Shown here: positions 21,566 to 30,871 of the stretch, in pieces
Layout of the letters: each line of letters opens with the position of its first letter
Position numbering within the stretch: position 1 is the first letter of the stretch
Virus record (IMG/VR): IMGVR_UViG_3300042261_000601
Location: 1 to 40,049 of that record
Origin: a virus
Length of the DNA: 40,049 nucleotides
Reading direction: 5' to 3' (one strand)
Made by a program: the position numbers and the translations under genes
The notes under the pieces: model-generated
Databases searched by the model: none
The model's input: the letters and a program-made list of their open reading frames with translations, nothing else
Told to the model about the DNA's origin: nothing

Positions 21566-24500
21566 TTAGTTCGCTGAGTATGATATTTCTTTCCACGCCG
21601 TACCATCGTAAATGAGCTGCAACGTTGCAGCCCCAGTCACTGTACGTGTCGATGCACCAAGTTCCAGCCCGCTGCCGGTCAGCGTGCCGGCATCCTGCAA
21701 CACCACAGTCCCGGCGCTGTCGTACATCGTGAGGACAATGATCTGCCCCACGTTTCCGGCGGTGATCGTCGGCGTTGAATTGAGCGTATAGGACGATCCC
21801 GCGGCCAACCGGACAAGCCTCGCCGTCGGCGAAATAGTCGTGCTGTCGCTCGAAACCGCAGATGGATCGCAAAATGACTGGGCGTCCACAAATCTCCATC
21901 CAGTACTTGTTCCATCAGTATTTACCGCGAGCGCGCTGGACGCATTGCCGCCGGTGAACATGCTCAGACTACCAACCTCAGCGGCGGATGATGGAGATGT
22001 GCTCGATGTGTGGATTGTTGCCTGCCCGGCTACTTTTGCCGGTGCCGTCGAGTTGCGAACAACAATACCGCCGTTGTGGTACTCGCTCATGATCTCCCAG
22101 GCCGAGCCGTTGTAGCGCAGCCAGACCGTGTCACCGTCCGAGATGGCAACCGATCCCGGGAAATCCGTGGTCGATGTCGCCGGGATGACAACCGTGCCAG
22201 CCGATCCCGCCTCGTAGGCTAGGGCCATGATCTGATCTTTGTAGCAGCAGATGTTCGTAATGCTCCGCACCGTTACGGTCCCGCCGCCGCTTGCGATCAG
22301 TCGTTGCAATGGCGGGTAGGTCTCCAAGATCGTCGTGGCCGTCACAGTCACGGCGGCGTTCGTCAGAGACAGGTCGATGTGGCCGCCAAACCGAGTACGA
22401 GCAACCCTCTGGTCCGACTCTCGCGCCTTCGTCACGCCATCCGTTCCGTGCTGATACGTCATCCTGCCCATCGTGTCGTACATCGCCGTGATCCCGTTGT
22501 GTATCACTGTCACCGGGTAATCAGACTGGTCCAGGCCCAGGCTCCAGTACGGATAGGAGCTGGCCGAGTTTTCTGTCAACCGGGCACTGATGCACCCGCT
22601 AATATCGGTAGGCGAGTCAATGCCCCACTCGCCCCAGTGAATTGCGGTGTTGATCGTGTGCCCCAACTGCACCGGGATCGTCTGGAACACCGCTGTGCAG
22701 TTGGTACTCACTCCACCCAGCGGCTTGCTGTATGTCCAGAAATGGAAAGAGTTACTACTGACACGATCAACAACATAGAACTCATTGGTAATCCATGAGT
22801 CGGCAGCAGATGACACGCCGTTGATCTTGAACACGGCATTGCTGAACGCCGTCTGTCCGCTCGCAGCGAAGTTGGTGCAAATGGCCTTCATCTCGTACGC
22901 CAAACCAGTCGCGAGCCTGACATCAGAGTTTGTGGCCACCATCTGAAGATTCGTGATGTAGAGGGTGCCGGTAGTGGTCGGAGTGTTGAAGAAACAATTC
23001 TTGATCTCGTTCGGGTTGTACGAGTTGAATCCCGGAGTGTCAGCCACGATGATCGGTGCGGCGTACATCGTCTTGCATCCGAAATAACACGAGTCCATTA
23101 ACACCTGGCAGTTGTTCAGGACGACCTTCGGGTATGACCCAGAGTCCTCGAAATATATGTGATTCAGCGTGCTGTCAAACACGTAGTGCATTCTGATGAT
23201 CGGGCCTTGGCCGGTCATGACACCACCCCTCCACCGCACCGGCCCGCCTGCTCTGAAATTGCAGGCCCCGTAAGGAGAGTAGCACATGATGACGTCGACG
23301 TTGTTGAACTCCATCGTGCTGGCGAATGTCGCCAGCGGCGCCGCATCCGCGATGGTCCATCGAGGGTCCGTGTCGCTGGCAACGTCGACTGCCATGTGGC
23401 AGTACTGGATCTTCACGTTGTCCAACGTCATGCCGTAGGTGTAGTCGAATTTGAAGGCGCCAGCAGCGTTGGTCCAGACCCCATAGGGATTCGCCCCCCA
23501 CGTCGCGTTAGTCGCTGCCAGAAACCCGCGCACGAGCAGATTCTTGAATAGGGATTCTCCAGAACGGCCATGACGGTAAATCGCGCCAAAACGGTACTCG
23601 CCAAGATTCACGAACCACCTGTCAGCGTAGTTCGTGCTGGTCCAAGACGAGTACGTCGGAGATACGCAAGTGAAGTCCTGCACCGTCAGAACCGGGCGCC
23701 CCTCGTATGTGTATTCGACACCTCCGGAATAAGCCCGCACCCAGTGTTGCAGATTGATGATAGCCGGGCCGTCGGCGTAGGTACCGCCGTACGTTATCCG
23801 AGTCGTGTACATCCCGGCGCCCTGGAGCGTCCGGCCCTCCATGTACTCGAGCTCGTATGGATGGTCGATGACCAAAGGCCGCAAGATGAGATAATTGCCG
23901 CCGTCGATCTGAGCGATGGCCTTTTCTGCGGCAGCCCCTTCGCACATTGCTTGGAGCTTGTCCCACTCGTCATACGTCAATCGATCGGCATAGCTCGGAG
24001 TGGTCGGCGCTGTACCAGTCGCCCCAAACCATTTCGACTCAATCACGTTGAGCGCGCCATCCCGTCGCCACCACCATCCGGGATTCTGGCTCGCATGGTA
24101 CAGCCCGCCCTTGCCGCGCACGAAGCATGTCAGCTGCGGAGCCGATGTGTCGGAGAACACCGCGGTTGCGGTTGCGGCGTTAGTGCCCGCGGCGATTGTC
24201 GATATCGCGTAGGAAAAAGTCGTGGCATTGTTCGTGGCTGCAATCCCGTAAATCACCGTACTGATGTTGTATGCAGCGTTGTCTGCACCTGAGATCGTCA
24301 CTCTGTCACCGTTCTGGAAATAGTGCCCGTTCTGCGTGACTTTTGCGGTGGCAACTCCAGAGCCGTTGTTCGTCAAGGCAAGCAGCGTCACCGGCCCGTT
24401 CGTCAACGCCACAGTGGTCCGAAAATATCCAACATCAGTGCCGGGCTGCACACTGTAAACCCCATTGGTGATCATGCGGGCGGCCAGCACGGCGCCGTTC

Positions 24501-25810
24501 GTGACGTGCGTGATTGCCACGCGGGCCGGAGAACCAGTGCCGCCGCACACGTCGCGAAGCGTCTCACGGAACCAGTAGCAATACAGGGTCGCGTTGCTGC
24601 TGCTCCCAGTCTGATGGACGTAGTAGGCAATATTGGTAGCTGAATCCAAGAACTTGCCTCCGGTATACACGCCGCCTGCGTAGTTGGTCGACTTTACCGC
24701 GGTCACTACACCCGCCGACGCAACTACGTGTACGGGGTTGGTGGTGACGTATGTCGTCACGCCAATCAGGTTTGTGCAATAGATATACCCTGTCCCGGTC
24801 GTGTAGCCAGATGTTCCGCCGCTCGCCACAGCCCACGCAATCGGCTGCAATCCAATCAGTCCGCCACCGTCGGAGACATCGAAGATCGTGCCCAAACTCC
24901 ACGATGCCGGCTCGGGTACGAATAGCCCACCCTTACCAGACTCGACCACGAATGCAGGTGCGTTAGTCTGCGCTGTGTATAGGTCTGCAGTCACGTCGAG
25001 TTGTTGCGTTGCCAGCTCCAGCACATCGGCTTCGGTGGCGATTTGAGAAAATGTTCCCAGCCGAGATTTGGCCATCAACCTGGCGGCGCCGGCCGAGTTC
25101 GTCCCGGCGTACAGCGGTGCCTCGCCGAGGACTGGGGACGGAGCTGCCGGTGTCGGCTCAAATACCAGCACGTTCGTCTTGGATGCCTCTCTCCGAATAT
25201 AGTCACCCTCCGAAGTGTACGTGTCGCTGAGCCGGGACCGCATCCAGCCCGTTGTCCCGAGCACAGAGAACCCTCCTGCTCCATCCTCCGCCCAAATCGA
25301 GCCTTCGGAACCGTAGTCACCCGGAAATGTCCACGGCACCTGGGCTGCCAGGTTCGTGTACGAGCCTAGCGTCAAGGTCGCCCAATTGACAACCGCATTG
25401 ACAGAGTTGCTGTTAGCTAGCCAGAAGTTACTTGGGATCGTCACCACGCCGGAACCGTTGACACGGATTGCCCCGGTAATGTTCGTTCCCCAGTACGCAT
25501 TCGTGACGATCAGTTCTGTCAGCAGGTACAATAGCGCATCGTCGGGGACAGTGATCCTGAACTTCTTCGTCACGCCGGCCTGCACGTCGTAGTCGCCAGC
25601 GTTCAGGCTGTTGGTGAACCCGCCGTCCGCCGCGGTCGTCACGCGGTTGGTGAACGCGCCAACCACATCCTCGCCCACAACGATCGGGTGTGATAACGGG
25701 ATGAAGGCCACGCTCCCAACGTAAGCAGACCCGTCAGGCTGCTTGATCGTGCCTGTGATTGTGGCCCCGATCGCCGATGTGCAAAGCAGGAATGTCAGTA
25801 GGTATCTCAT
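21566..25810 (-). CDS. Giant tail-spike-like protein with signal peptide (1414 aa)
   Basis: The ATG at 25810 is chosen; the upstream frame overlaps the preceding small gene. MRYLLTFLLCTSAIGATITG looks like a Sec signal peptide, odd for a virion protein. A carboxypeptidase-regulatory-like beta domain follows (GTIKQPDGSAYVG...GGFTNSLNAGDYDVQ). Next are Asn/Thr-rich repeats with GDRVTISGADNAAYN, then a right-handed beta-helix stretch (LQGAGMYTTRITYGG, LDNVKIQYCH, MEFNNVDVIMC, VVLNNCQVLMDSCYF). C-terminal domains are rich in Ser/Thr (GSLSMFTGGNASSALAVNTDGTSTGWRFV). It probably binds or cleaves host surface polysaccharide. Confidence 0.8.
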   Translation of the reverse strand: MRYLLTFLLCTSAIGATITGTIKQPDGSAYVGSVAFIPLSHPIVVGEDVVGAFTNRVTTAADGGFTNSLNAGDYDVQAGVTKKFRITVPDDALLYLLTELIVTNAYWGTNITGAIRVNGSGVVTIPSNFWLANSNSVNAVVNWATLTLGSYTNLAAQVPWTFPGDYGSEGSIWAEDGAGGFSVLGTTGWMRSRLSDTYTSEGDYIRREASKTNVLVFEPTPAAPSPVLGEAPLYAGTNSAGAARLMAKSRLGTFSQIATEADVLELATQQLDVTADLYTAQTNAPAFVVESGKGGLFVPEPASWSLGTIFDVSDGGGLIGLQPIAWAVASGGTSGYTTGTGYIYCTNLIGVTTYVTTNPVHVVASAGVVTAVKSTNYAGGVYTGGKFLDSATNIAYYVHQTGSSSNATLYCYWFRETLRDVCGGTGSPARVAITHVTNGAVLAARMITNGVYSVQPGTDVGYFRTTVALTNGPVTLLALTNNGSGVATAKVTQNGHYFQNGDRVTISGADNAAYNISTVIYGIAATNNATTFSYAISTIAAGTNAATATAVFSDTSAPQLTCFVRGKGGLYHASQNPGWWWRRDGALNVIESKWFGATGTAPTTPSYADRLTYDEWDKLQAMCEGAAAEKAIAQIDGGNYLILRPLVIDHPYELEYMEGRTLQGAGMYTTRITYGGTYADGPAIINLQHWVRAYSGGVEYTYEGRPVLTVQDFTCVSPTYSSWTSTNYADRWFVNLGEYRFGAIYRHGRSGESLFKNLLVRGFLAATNATWGANPYGVWTNAAGAFKFDYTYGMTLDNVKIQYCHMAVDVASDTDPRWTIADAAPLATFASTMEFNNVDVIMCYSPYGACNFRAGGPVRWRGGVMTGQGPIIRMHYVFDSTLNHIYFEDSGSYPKVVLNNCQVLMDSCYFGCKTMYAAPIIVADTPGFNSYNPNEIKNCFFNTPTTTGTLYITNLQMVATNSDVRLATGLAYEMKAICTNFAASGQTAFSNAVFKINGVSSAADSWITNEFYVVDRVSSNSFHFWTYSKPLGGVSTNCTAVFQTIPVQLGHTINTAIHWGEWGIDSPTDISGCISARLTENSASSYPYWSLGLDQSDYPVTVIHNGITAMYDTMGRMTYQHGTDGVTKARESDQRVARTRFGGHIDLSLTNAAVTVTATTILETYPPLQRLIASGGGTVTVRSITNICCYKDQIMALAYEAGSAGTVVIPATSTTDFPGSVAISDGDTVWLRYNGSAWEIMSEYHNGGIVVRNSTAPAKVAGQATIHTSSTSPSSAAEVGSLSMFTGGNASSALAVNTDGTSTGWRFVDAQSFCDPSAVSSDSTTISPTARLVRLAAGSSYTLNSTPTITAGNVGQIIVLTMYDSAGTVVLQDAGTLTGSGLELGASTRTVTGAATLQLIYDGTAWKEISYSAN

Positions 25811-25811
25811 G

Positions 25812-26000
25812 CTATCCCCAAAGAGCTTTGGACCCGCCTTTGCTGGTCGCCGTCGCCTCGACCACTGTGCCGTTGACAGTGTGGGACACGCGCACGCCGG
25901 GCCCCGCGATGACGCGCAGTGACTTTGCGAAGCGCAACAGGTTGTTGAACCTGCGCTGTCCATGCGTCGCGCCCGGTGTCTCCTTTGGTGGCGTGATCAT
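25812..26000 (-). CDS. Small tail-associated protein (62 aa)
   Basis: MITPPKETPGATHGQRRFNNLLRFAKSLRVIAGPGVRVSHTVNGTVVEATATSKGGSKALWG. The GPGVRVxxxxNGTVVEAT motif is one I associate with the ends of phage tail-tip or fibre proteins. It ends one base before the tail-spike start and overlaps the previous stop. Possibly a split-off domain of the tail tip. Confidence 0.65.
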   Translation of the reverse strand: MITPPKETPGATHGQRRFNNLLRFAKSLRVIAGPGVRVSHTVNGTVVEATATSKGGSKALWG

Positions 26001-26779
26001 TTGACTTTGTAGATCAGATCCGTTTCCCAGAAATCAAGCACCCACTCTGTTTGCAGCCTAATCCTGAATTGCCCCATCTCGGATTCTGTTGTCGGAGACT
26101 TGAGCCAGCCCCACGTGTAACCATCCGCAAGAGCCGCGTTGCCACCAAAGATGATCTCTGGATTCGCGTTTTGCAATGCCGCAACCCGCCTGTATGTGCG
26201 AGTGTACATCGGAAACTGTGAATGCTCGGCAACGATGTCAGCCGCGGAATAGACTCGGCATGCACCGTCGTCCGCAATCTCCCCATCATACTCTGGCCCA
26301 ACCGTCTTCGTCAGCCGTAGCCTGTAGGTTGGCCAACGCCAACCTTCTGTACCGTGAAGCTTGAGAAAGTAGACGCGTAGGATATCGGGATCAGTGATTG
26401 CTGGGCTCGCGTTCGGTAGTGGGTTTTCGATTGCGTCCTTGCACACGCGCAGCTCTTCAAGACCGTCATCGCTCTGGGTGATAGCCACAATGCGAGGGTG
26501 CTCGTAGATGTCCTTTTGGTTGTCCTCTCCGACGATCTCCCATGACCACTGAGGATCAGATGCTTGGTCCAGGGTGTCTGGGGTGCGGACAGTGAGCCGA
26601 TACAGCGGCGCGTTGTTCGGGTCAATCGTGAACTCATCGTATCGCGACAGGTTCGCAATCACACCGTTGACACCGTCAGCGGTCCCCTCCCAGACACGCT
26701 CAGTTGTGTTACCGCTACGACTGCGCCAGATGACGGTCGAAATGAGGACTGGATCTGTGCCGGCGACGATAGCACTCAT
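25997..26779 (-). CDS. Tail-region protein (260 aa)
   Basis: It follows the tape measure with an ATGA overlap, which is the place of distal-tail proteins. It is beta-rich (PLYRLTVRTPDTLDQASDPQWSWEIVG, YRRVAALQNANPEIIFGGNAAL) and ends WETDLIYKVK. No motif identifies it. Distal-tail role inferred from order. Confidence 0.55.
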   Translation of the reverse strand: MSAIVAGTDPVLISTVIWRSRSGNTTERVWEGTADGVNGVIANLSRYDEFTIDPNNAPLYRLTVRTPDTLDQASDPQWSWEIVGEDNQKDIYEHPRIVAITQSDDGLEELRVCKDAIENPLPNASPAITDPDILRVYFLKLHGTEGWRWPTYRLRLTKTVGPEYDGEIADDGACRVYSAADIVAEHSQFPMYTRTYRRVAALQNANPEIIFGGNAALADGYTWGWLKSPTTESEMGQFRIRLQTEWVLDFWETDLIYKVK

Positions 26780-27846
26780 TCCCCGCCCTCCCTGTCAGAT
26801 GTGTTACGCTCGATGTTCTTGAGGATTCTGGTCTGCGTTCGCGCTTCGACCACCAGCAACGGAGTCGATCCTGAGAACGCACCAACCTGTTGCAGACTGT
26901 TTGCCTCGCCGAGCTTGCGCATGGTCCAGCTATAATCGGTGGACGTGACGGATTCTTGAGGCGATTTCGCCTTCAAATCCGCAGGCAGTTCAGGAATCGG
27001 AACGGCTGTTGGCTTGCCTCGCACAAACGTCTCATACTTGGCAGCCGCGGCTCTGGCGTCTGCAAGAAACGTCTGCTCGTAGGCGATCGCCTGCGCTCTC
27101 TTGTCCGCTTCCTCTGCCGTCATCTGCCCACCAATTACCGCACCAGCAAACCCTATGCGCGCACCAACCCCGGCCGCCATCTTTGCAACTGAAGAACGCG
27201 CAGCGTCAAGCGCGTCAACCAACCAAGTCCCGAACGTTGCTGCGGCATTGCCAAGCCCGCTGCGCGCCTTGACACCAAGCTGGTCCATCTTGTCACCGAA
27301 CTCGTCAAGCTTGCCTATCACATCCTTCTCGATTACGAGCCCGAGCTTCTTTGCTTCATCTCCCATTTCCGCCAGGCCGCTCTTAAACACCGGGATTAGC
27401 TCGGTGCCACTCTTGCCTAGCATGTGCGCAACGTACTGCAATTCATTACTGATAGTGCCGGACTTGACGGCGGCTGCCACACCATTGAACATGCGCAAGA
27501 TGTTGTCAGTTGTCTCACCAGGCATCTGCTTTGCCAGGTACTGGAAGGCGGCTACGAATGTCTCCAGGCTCGATCCGCTCATCTTTGCCGCATAGTCCCA
27601 CTCCTGGAGCGTATCGGTTGACACCTTGAGCCTTGCCGCCAGGTCGTTGATCGAGCCGGCATAGTCGATGACGCTCTTAGTTGCTGCGGCTATAGCGCCA
27701 ACACCAAACAGCGCAGCAAGCTGGCCCTTCATCTGCCCGGTCAGCGAGCTGCCAAACTTTGCCGAGACAGACTCTGCCCGCTTCAGCCCGCTCTGAAACT
27801 GGCTAGCATCCAGCCCTAGCCTGACCATTATGCTAGCTAGGCCCAT
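26776..27846 (-). CDS. Short tape measure protein
   Basis: A 356-aa protein starting MGLASIMVRLGLDASQFQSGLKRAESVSAKFG, the typical tape-measure N terminus. Helical segments and an alanine-rich hydrophobic patch (AAGVGARIGFAGAVIGGQM) follow. At about 0.15 nm per residue it would specify a tail of only about 50 nm. It overlaps the assembly-chaperone-like gene by 14 bp. Confidence 0.8.
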   Translation of the reverse strand: MGLASIMVRLGLDASQFQSGLKRAESVSAKFGSSLTGQMKGQLAALFGVGAIAAATKSVIDYAGSINDLAARLKVSTDTLQEWDYAAKMSGSSLETFVAAFQYLAKQMPGETTDNILRMFNGVAAAVKSGTISNELQYVAHMLGKSGTELIPVFKSGLAEMGDEAKKLGLVIEKDVIGKLDEFGDKMDQLGVKARSGLGNAAATFGTWLVDALDAARSSVAKMAAGVGARIGFAGAVIGGQMTAEEADKRAQAIAYEQTFLADARAAAAKYETFVRGKPTAVPIPELPADLKAKSPQESVTSTDYSWTMRKLGEANSLQQVGAFSGSTPLLVVEARTQTRILKNIERNTSDREGGE

Positions 27847-28402
27847 CGCGACCTTTCAGCCTATCGATCGAGGCGCTTAGGTTGGCATCCCAGGCCAGCG
27901 TAAACTTGCCCTGCCTCTCGCCCTCCACGCCCCACAACGCCCTGGCATACACAAGCCCTGTGTCGCGTGCCTCACGCTCTGTCATTCCGAAGTCAACCAT
28001 CAGCATGCAGAGCAAACGCCAGTGCTCGGGAGCGTTGAGCCTGCGGGTTTCACCGACCTGCGTCTGGATCTTCGGCGCAAGCGTCTGCCCGATGAGATAG
28101 TCTCGAAGCTTCGCCATCTCATCAGGCCACCGGCGCTTGCGATTGGCCAGGCCCCAGAGCCAGAAGAACCACCCAGCCCACCTCGAGCGTAGAGCCTTCC
28201 GCGCCTCGCGCTCATTCGGCTGCGCGGCTATGAACGCGAACAACAACAGATCCTCAGTCCGCGGTTCGATGTTGTCGGCGACGAAGTCAACACCATGCTC
28301 GATGCAGAGGAACACGTGCCCCAGCGTTAGCGGGTACAGCGGGAGCCCAAGGACCCTGTGATCCGTCAGGCTCTGACTGGTATGTCGGAAGGCTGGGTCC
28401 AC
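27833..28402 (-). CDS. Tail assembly chaperone-like protein (189 aa)
   Basis: A GTG start at 28402 overlaps the upstream TAG. The protein is entirely helical with SLTDHRVLGLPLYPLTLGHVFLCIEHGV at the start. It sits between the major tail protein and the tape measure, the place of gpG/gpT-type chaperones in lambda-like tails. No slippery-sequence frameshift site was found near its end. The call comes from position. Confidence 0.55.
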   Translation of the reverse strand: MDPAFRHTSQSLTDHRVLGLPLYPLTLGHVFLCIEHGVDFVADNIEPRTEDLLLFAFIAAQPNEREARKALRSRWAGWFFWLWGLANRKRRWPDEMAKLRDYLIGQTLAPKIQTQVGETRRLNAPEHWRLLCMLMVDFGMTEREARDTGLVYARALWGVEGERQGKFTLAWDANLSASIDRLKGRDGPS

Positions 28403-28827
28403 TATGCCAGCGTAATGCTCTTGTACTTAACGAAGGTGCATGTGCCAGTGCTGGCGTCGTCACTGACAGCCGTAATACTGCCGCCAGTGCACAGCCACTT
28501 GCCCCCGCCGGAGTTGAGCGCATCGGATTGTCCGCCCAAAGTCAGGTTCGGGAATCCTGTCAGCGTTGCCGTTGTACCAGCCGCCGCAATGCCGGCAGTA
28601 GCAGTGCCAAGGAACGTCACCTGGCATGACATCTCGATCTTCCAGTCAGGCGCAATCACCAGCGTTGAGACTGTGCCATCAACCTTGATCTCCTTCACCT
28701 CAGCGCCGGTAAACGTCGCAGTCCACTCGCGCACATCAGCGCCAGCGAACGTGCCCGCAAGCGTTACCTGCGCGCCACCGCCACCGGTGCCGTAGAGCCT
28801 TGCTGTCCCGAGTTGTGTCAAACCCAT
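28402..28827 (-). CDS. Major tail tube-like protein (141 aa)
   Basis: Small and beta-rich: QVTLAGTFAGADVREWTATFTGAEVKEIKVDGTVSTLVIAPDWKIEMSCQVTFLG. It contains the alternating strands and GGG loops of tail-tube subunits, and it is the gene directly before the tail chaperone. Position and strand pattern support the call. Confidence 0.65.
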   Translation of the reverse strand: MGLTQLGTARLYGTGGGGAQVTLAGTFAGADVREWTATFTGAEVKEIKVDGTVSTLVIAPDWKIEMSCQVTFLGTATAGIAAAGTTATLTGFPNLTLGGQSDALNSGGGKWLCTGGSITAVSDDASTGTCTFVKYKSITLA

Positions 28828-28831
28828 AGTA

Positions 28832-29272
28832 TCAGTCTCCTGTGATGTTGTTAACGAACAGCATGAGCGTCAGAGTTGACACCCAAGAGCGGTCTTGAAT
28901 CTGGTAGGACTGAGTCATCGGCCTGCACATGTTGACCGCTAGAACCCCAGCCGCAGCCGTTGTGATATCACTAGCAACGCTCTCGGCAACGAACGCATCG
29001 CAGACATCGCCGGCATGATCGAGATGGGCATCCTCGCTCGTGTCGTCCGCGTTCTCCCTGATCTGGATTTCAGCCGACGCAATCCAGTTGCCAGTCGCGA
29101 ATCCAACCTGCTCATGGTCCGCCGTGGCACACTGAACGATGACGGCAGGCAGGACCTTCGTGTCAGCCGTGGCCCCGCGCAGGATCGTCGGCGACCACGA
29201 GAACGACAGCCCGTCAAGGTAGGCTTTCAGCGCCTTCTGTGTGCGCAGTGTGATTGCGTTGTAACTGCTCAT
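28832..29272 (-). CDS. Tail terminator/completion-like protein (146 aa)
   Basis: MSSYNAITLRTQKALKAYLDGLSFSWSP, then PAVIVQCATADHEQVG...IQIRENADDTSEDAHLDHAGDVCDAFV, and a C-terminal strand LTLMLFVNN. It resembles the small alpha/beta tail-completion proteins that cap the tube. It lies between the gp10-like gene and the tail tube. Moderately confident. Confidence 0.6.
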   Translation of the reverse strand: MSSYNAITLRTQKALKAYLDGLSFSWSPTILRGATADTKVLPAVIVQCATADHEQVGFATGNWIASAEIQIRENADDTSEDAHLDHAGDVCDAFVAESVASDITTAAAGVLAVNMCRPMTQSYQIQDRSWVSTLTLMLFVNNITGD

Positions 29273-30078
29273 CTGACAGTGAATCCGGCGTCACCGGCCG
29301 TGTTGATTGCGGTGGCCTCGATGTGCTGCAACATCTCCTTCCGCTCGTCCTCGAATGCTTGAGTAAATGAAGCCTGCATGATAGCCTCAGCCTTAGCTGG
29401 ACCGCCGAGGTTCGGTAGATCTTTTGCGCCAAAGCTGGCAAATGATTCAGCAACTGGATTTATCCCTGGCACGGCCAGATGCGTGTCCACCTTAGCTCGC
29501 TTGTGTACTCCAACATTTGCCATCTCGTGCTGATACTGCCCTGCTAGAGCTACCAAAGCCGTGTTCACCGGAACATCCACCCGCTTGGTCTTGCTCTTGC
29601 CGTTGATGACGCCGCCGAACTGTGTGAACCTGCCACCGCTGATCCCGCGCAGCATTAGCACAATGACAGCCTTAAGATATCCGACACTACCAATCGCACC
29701 TCGCCGCACCTTGGCGGCCGCTTCGCTGAGTAGCTTAGGGATCTCACTCCGCGGCCTGCCGGCACCAATGCCGGGCTTGCCTTGCCTGACCGCTGCCACC
29801 ATGTTCGCATACCGGTACTGCCGCGAACGCCCCCAACGCTTCCACCCTGGGGACTTCGACCGCGTCACCATGCGCCCACGCTCTTCAATCACCCGGTTCA
29901 TCTGGTCGCGGACCTGGTTACGCCTGGTCTGCGGATTACGCGGAGGAGTGATGAGTAGCGCCCTCATCTGCACATACTTCATCCGCATGTTGAGAGCATT
30001 AGCCAACTCCCTCTTGCTGTTGACCATCCACAGCTTAAGGGCCTTCTGAAACTCAGTCGTGTCAACGCTAACACTCAT
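29269..30078 (-). CDS. Head-tail connector/tail-completion-like protein, HK97-gp10 type position (269 aa)
   Basis: Very basic N-terminal half with MRMKYVQMRALLITPPRNPQTRRNQVRDQMNRVIEERGRM and a Gly/Arg-rich middle. The C-terminal half is helical (GPAKAEAIMQASFTQAFEDERKEMLQHIEATA). The ending and the position match minor tail or gp10-like proteins. It is longer than usual, so the assignment is loose. Confidence 0.55.
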   Translation of the reverse strand: MSVSVDTTEFQKALKLWMVNSKRELANALNMRMKYVQMRALLITPPRNPQTRRNQVRDQMNRVIEERGRMVTRSKSPGWKRWGRSRQYRYANMVAAVRQGKPGIGAGRPRSEIPKLLSEAAAKVRRGAIGSVGYLKAVIVLMLRGISGGRFTQFGGVINGKSKTKRVDVPVNTALVALAGQYQHEMANVGVHKRAKVDTHLAVPGINPVAESFASFGAKDLPNLGGPAKAEAIMQASFTQAFEDERKEMLQHIEATAINTAGDAGFTVR

Positions 30079-30443
30079 CGGTTAACGCTCTGGCACTTGA
30101 GCCTGACAGATCCAGTATCGTCACCAGTCTGCATCAGGTCGCAGTCAACAACTCGGTAGGACATGGATCGGAATGTGACCTTGGCACCGACAACCAATGC
30201 AGAGCCGAACTTGAGTTGGCCATTGACGATGCTGACAGTGCTGTCGGTTGACATGATGTCGGCAAGCGACACGAGGAACACAACGTCAATCACTTCCTCA
30301 ATGCCGCCGACCATCAGCGTCCTGTCATTGCGGATCGATGACGCAGTGACAGCATAGTCATTGCCGGCAAGGGTGAGGGTGTCGCCGAGCATGCTCGACA
30401 GCACCCCCAACCCCTGGGCAAAGCATTGACCTGCGACGCTCAC
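30075..30443 (-). CDS. Head-tail joining-like protein (122 aa)
   Basis: Beta-rich (DTLTLAGNDYAVTASSIRNDRTLMVGGIEEVIDVVFLVSL) with a closing strand (KVTFRSMSYRVVDCD) typical of small head-closure proteins. It follows the two secreted proteins and precedes the connector gene, consistent with lambda FII-like position. Confidence 0.55.
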   Translation of the reverse strand: MSVAGQCFAQGLGVLSSMLGDTLTLAGNDYAVTASSIRNDRTLMVGGIEEVIDVVFLVSLADIMSTDSTVSIVNGQLKFGSALVVGAKVTFRSMSYRVVDCDLMQTGDDTGSVRLKCQSVNR

Positions 30444-30871
30444 GGAGCGTTGATTTTCAGCCCGTACTTCACGACTACGTTAGTAGTGTACCTTGAGGCG
30501 TCGGCATTCTGCCAGCTTGCCAGCCTGATATACCCAGCCCCCTTGCAGTCGATCTCATCGACCGTGACGCTTTCGGTCGCACCGGTTGCGGCGATTGTGA
30601 TCGTGTGCTTGTTAGCTGTCAGAGTTTCCCAGTTTGAGCCGTCGAGACTGCGCTCGAACGTCAGAACCTGGTTGCCGGTGCCGGATCCCGACAGCTTGAA
30701 CTGGACTTGCACGCCCACCTTCTTCTGCTTGCGGCAGTCGATGGTGGTTCCGATTGTTGCCGTGCTCGATGCGGTGATGTTGCTGGTGCCGCCGTAGATC
30801 GTTTGGGGCGAGTACGTCTGACCGAATGCCAGCAACGACAGGAACGGAATCAGTAGGATGAGTTTCTTCAT
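30440..30871 (-). CDS. Secreted beta protein, paralogue 1 (143 aa)
   Basis: MKKLILLIPFLSLLAFGQTYS is a clear Sec signal peptide. The mature part shares with the next upstream gene a FERSLDGSNWETL motif, a DEIDCKGAGYIRLASW segment and a KxNAP end. The fold looks like a beta sandwich. It lies inside the head genes, between capsid and connector, unusual for an exported protein. It may be a surface or periplasmic protein made late in infection. Confidence 0.75.
   Translation of the reverse strand: MKKLILLIPFLSLLAFGQTYSPQTIYGGTSNITASSTATIGTTIDCRKQKKVGVQVQFKLSGSGTGNQVLTFERSLDGSNWETLTANKHTITIAATGATESVTVDEIDCKGAGYIRLASWQNADASRYTTNVVVKYGLKINAP

Noticed and set aside
21566-25963. Longer tail-spike start at 25963
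   Set aside because: It overlaps the 62-aa gene in another frame and lacks the clear signal-peptide start at 25810.
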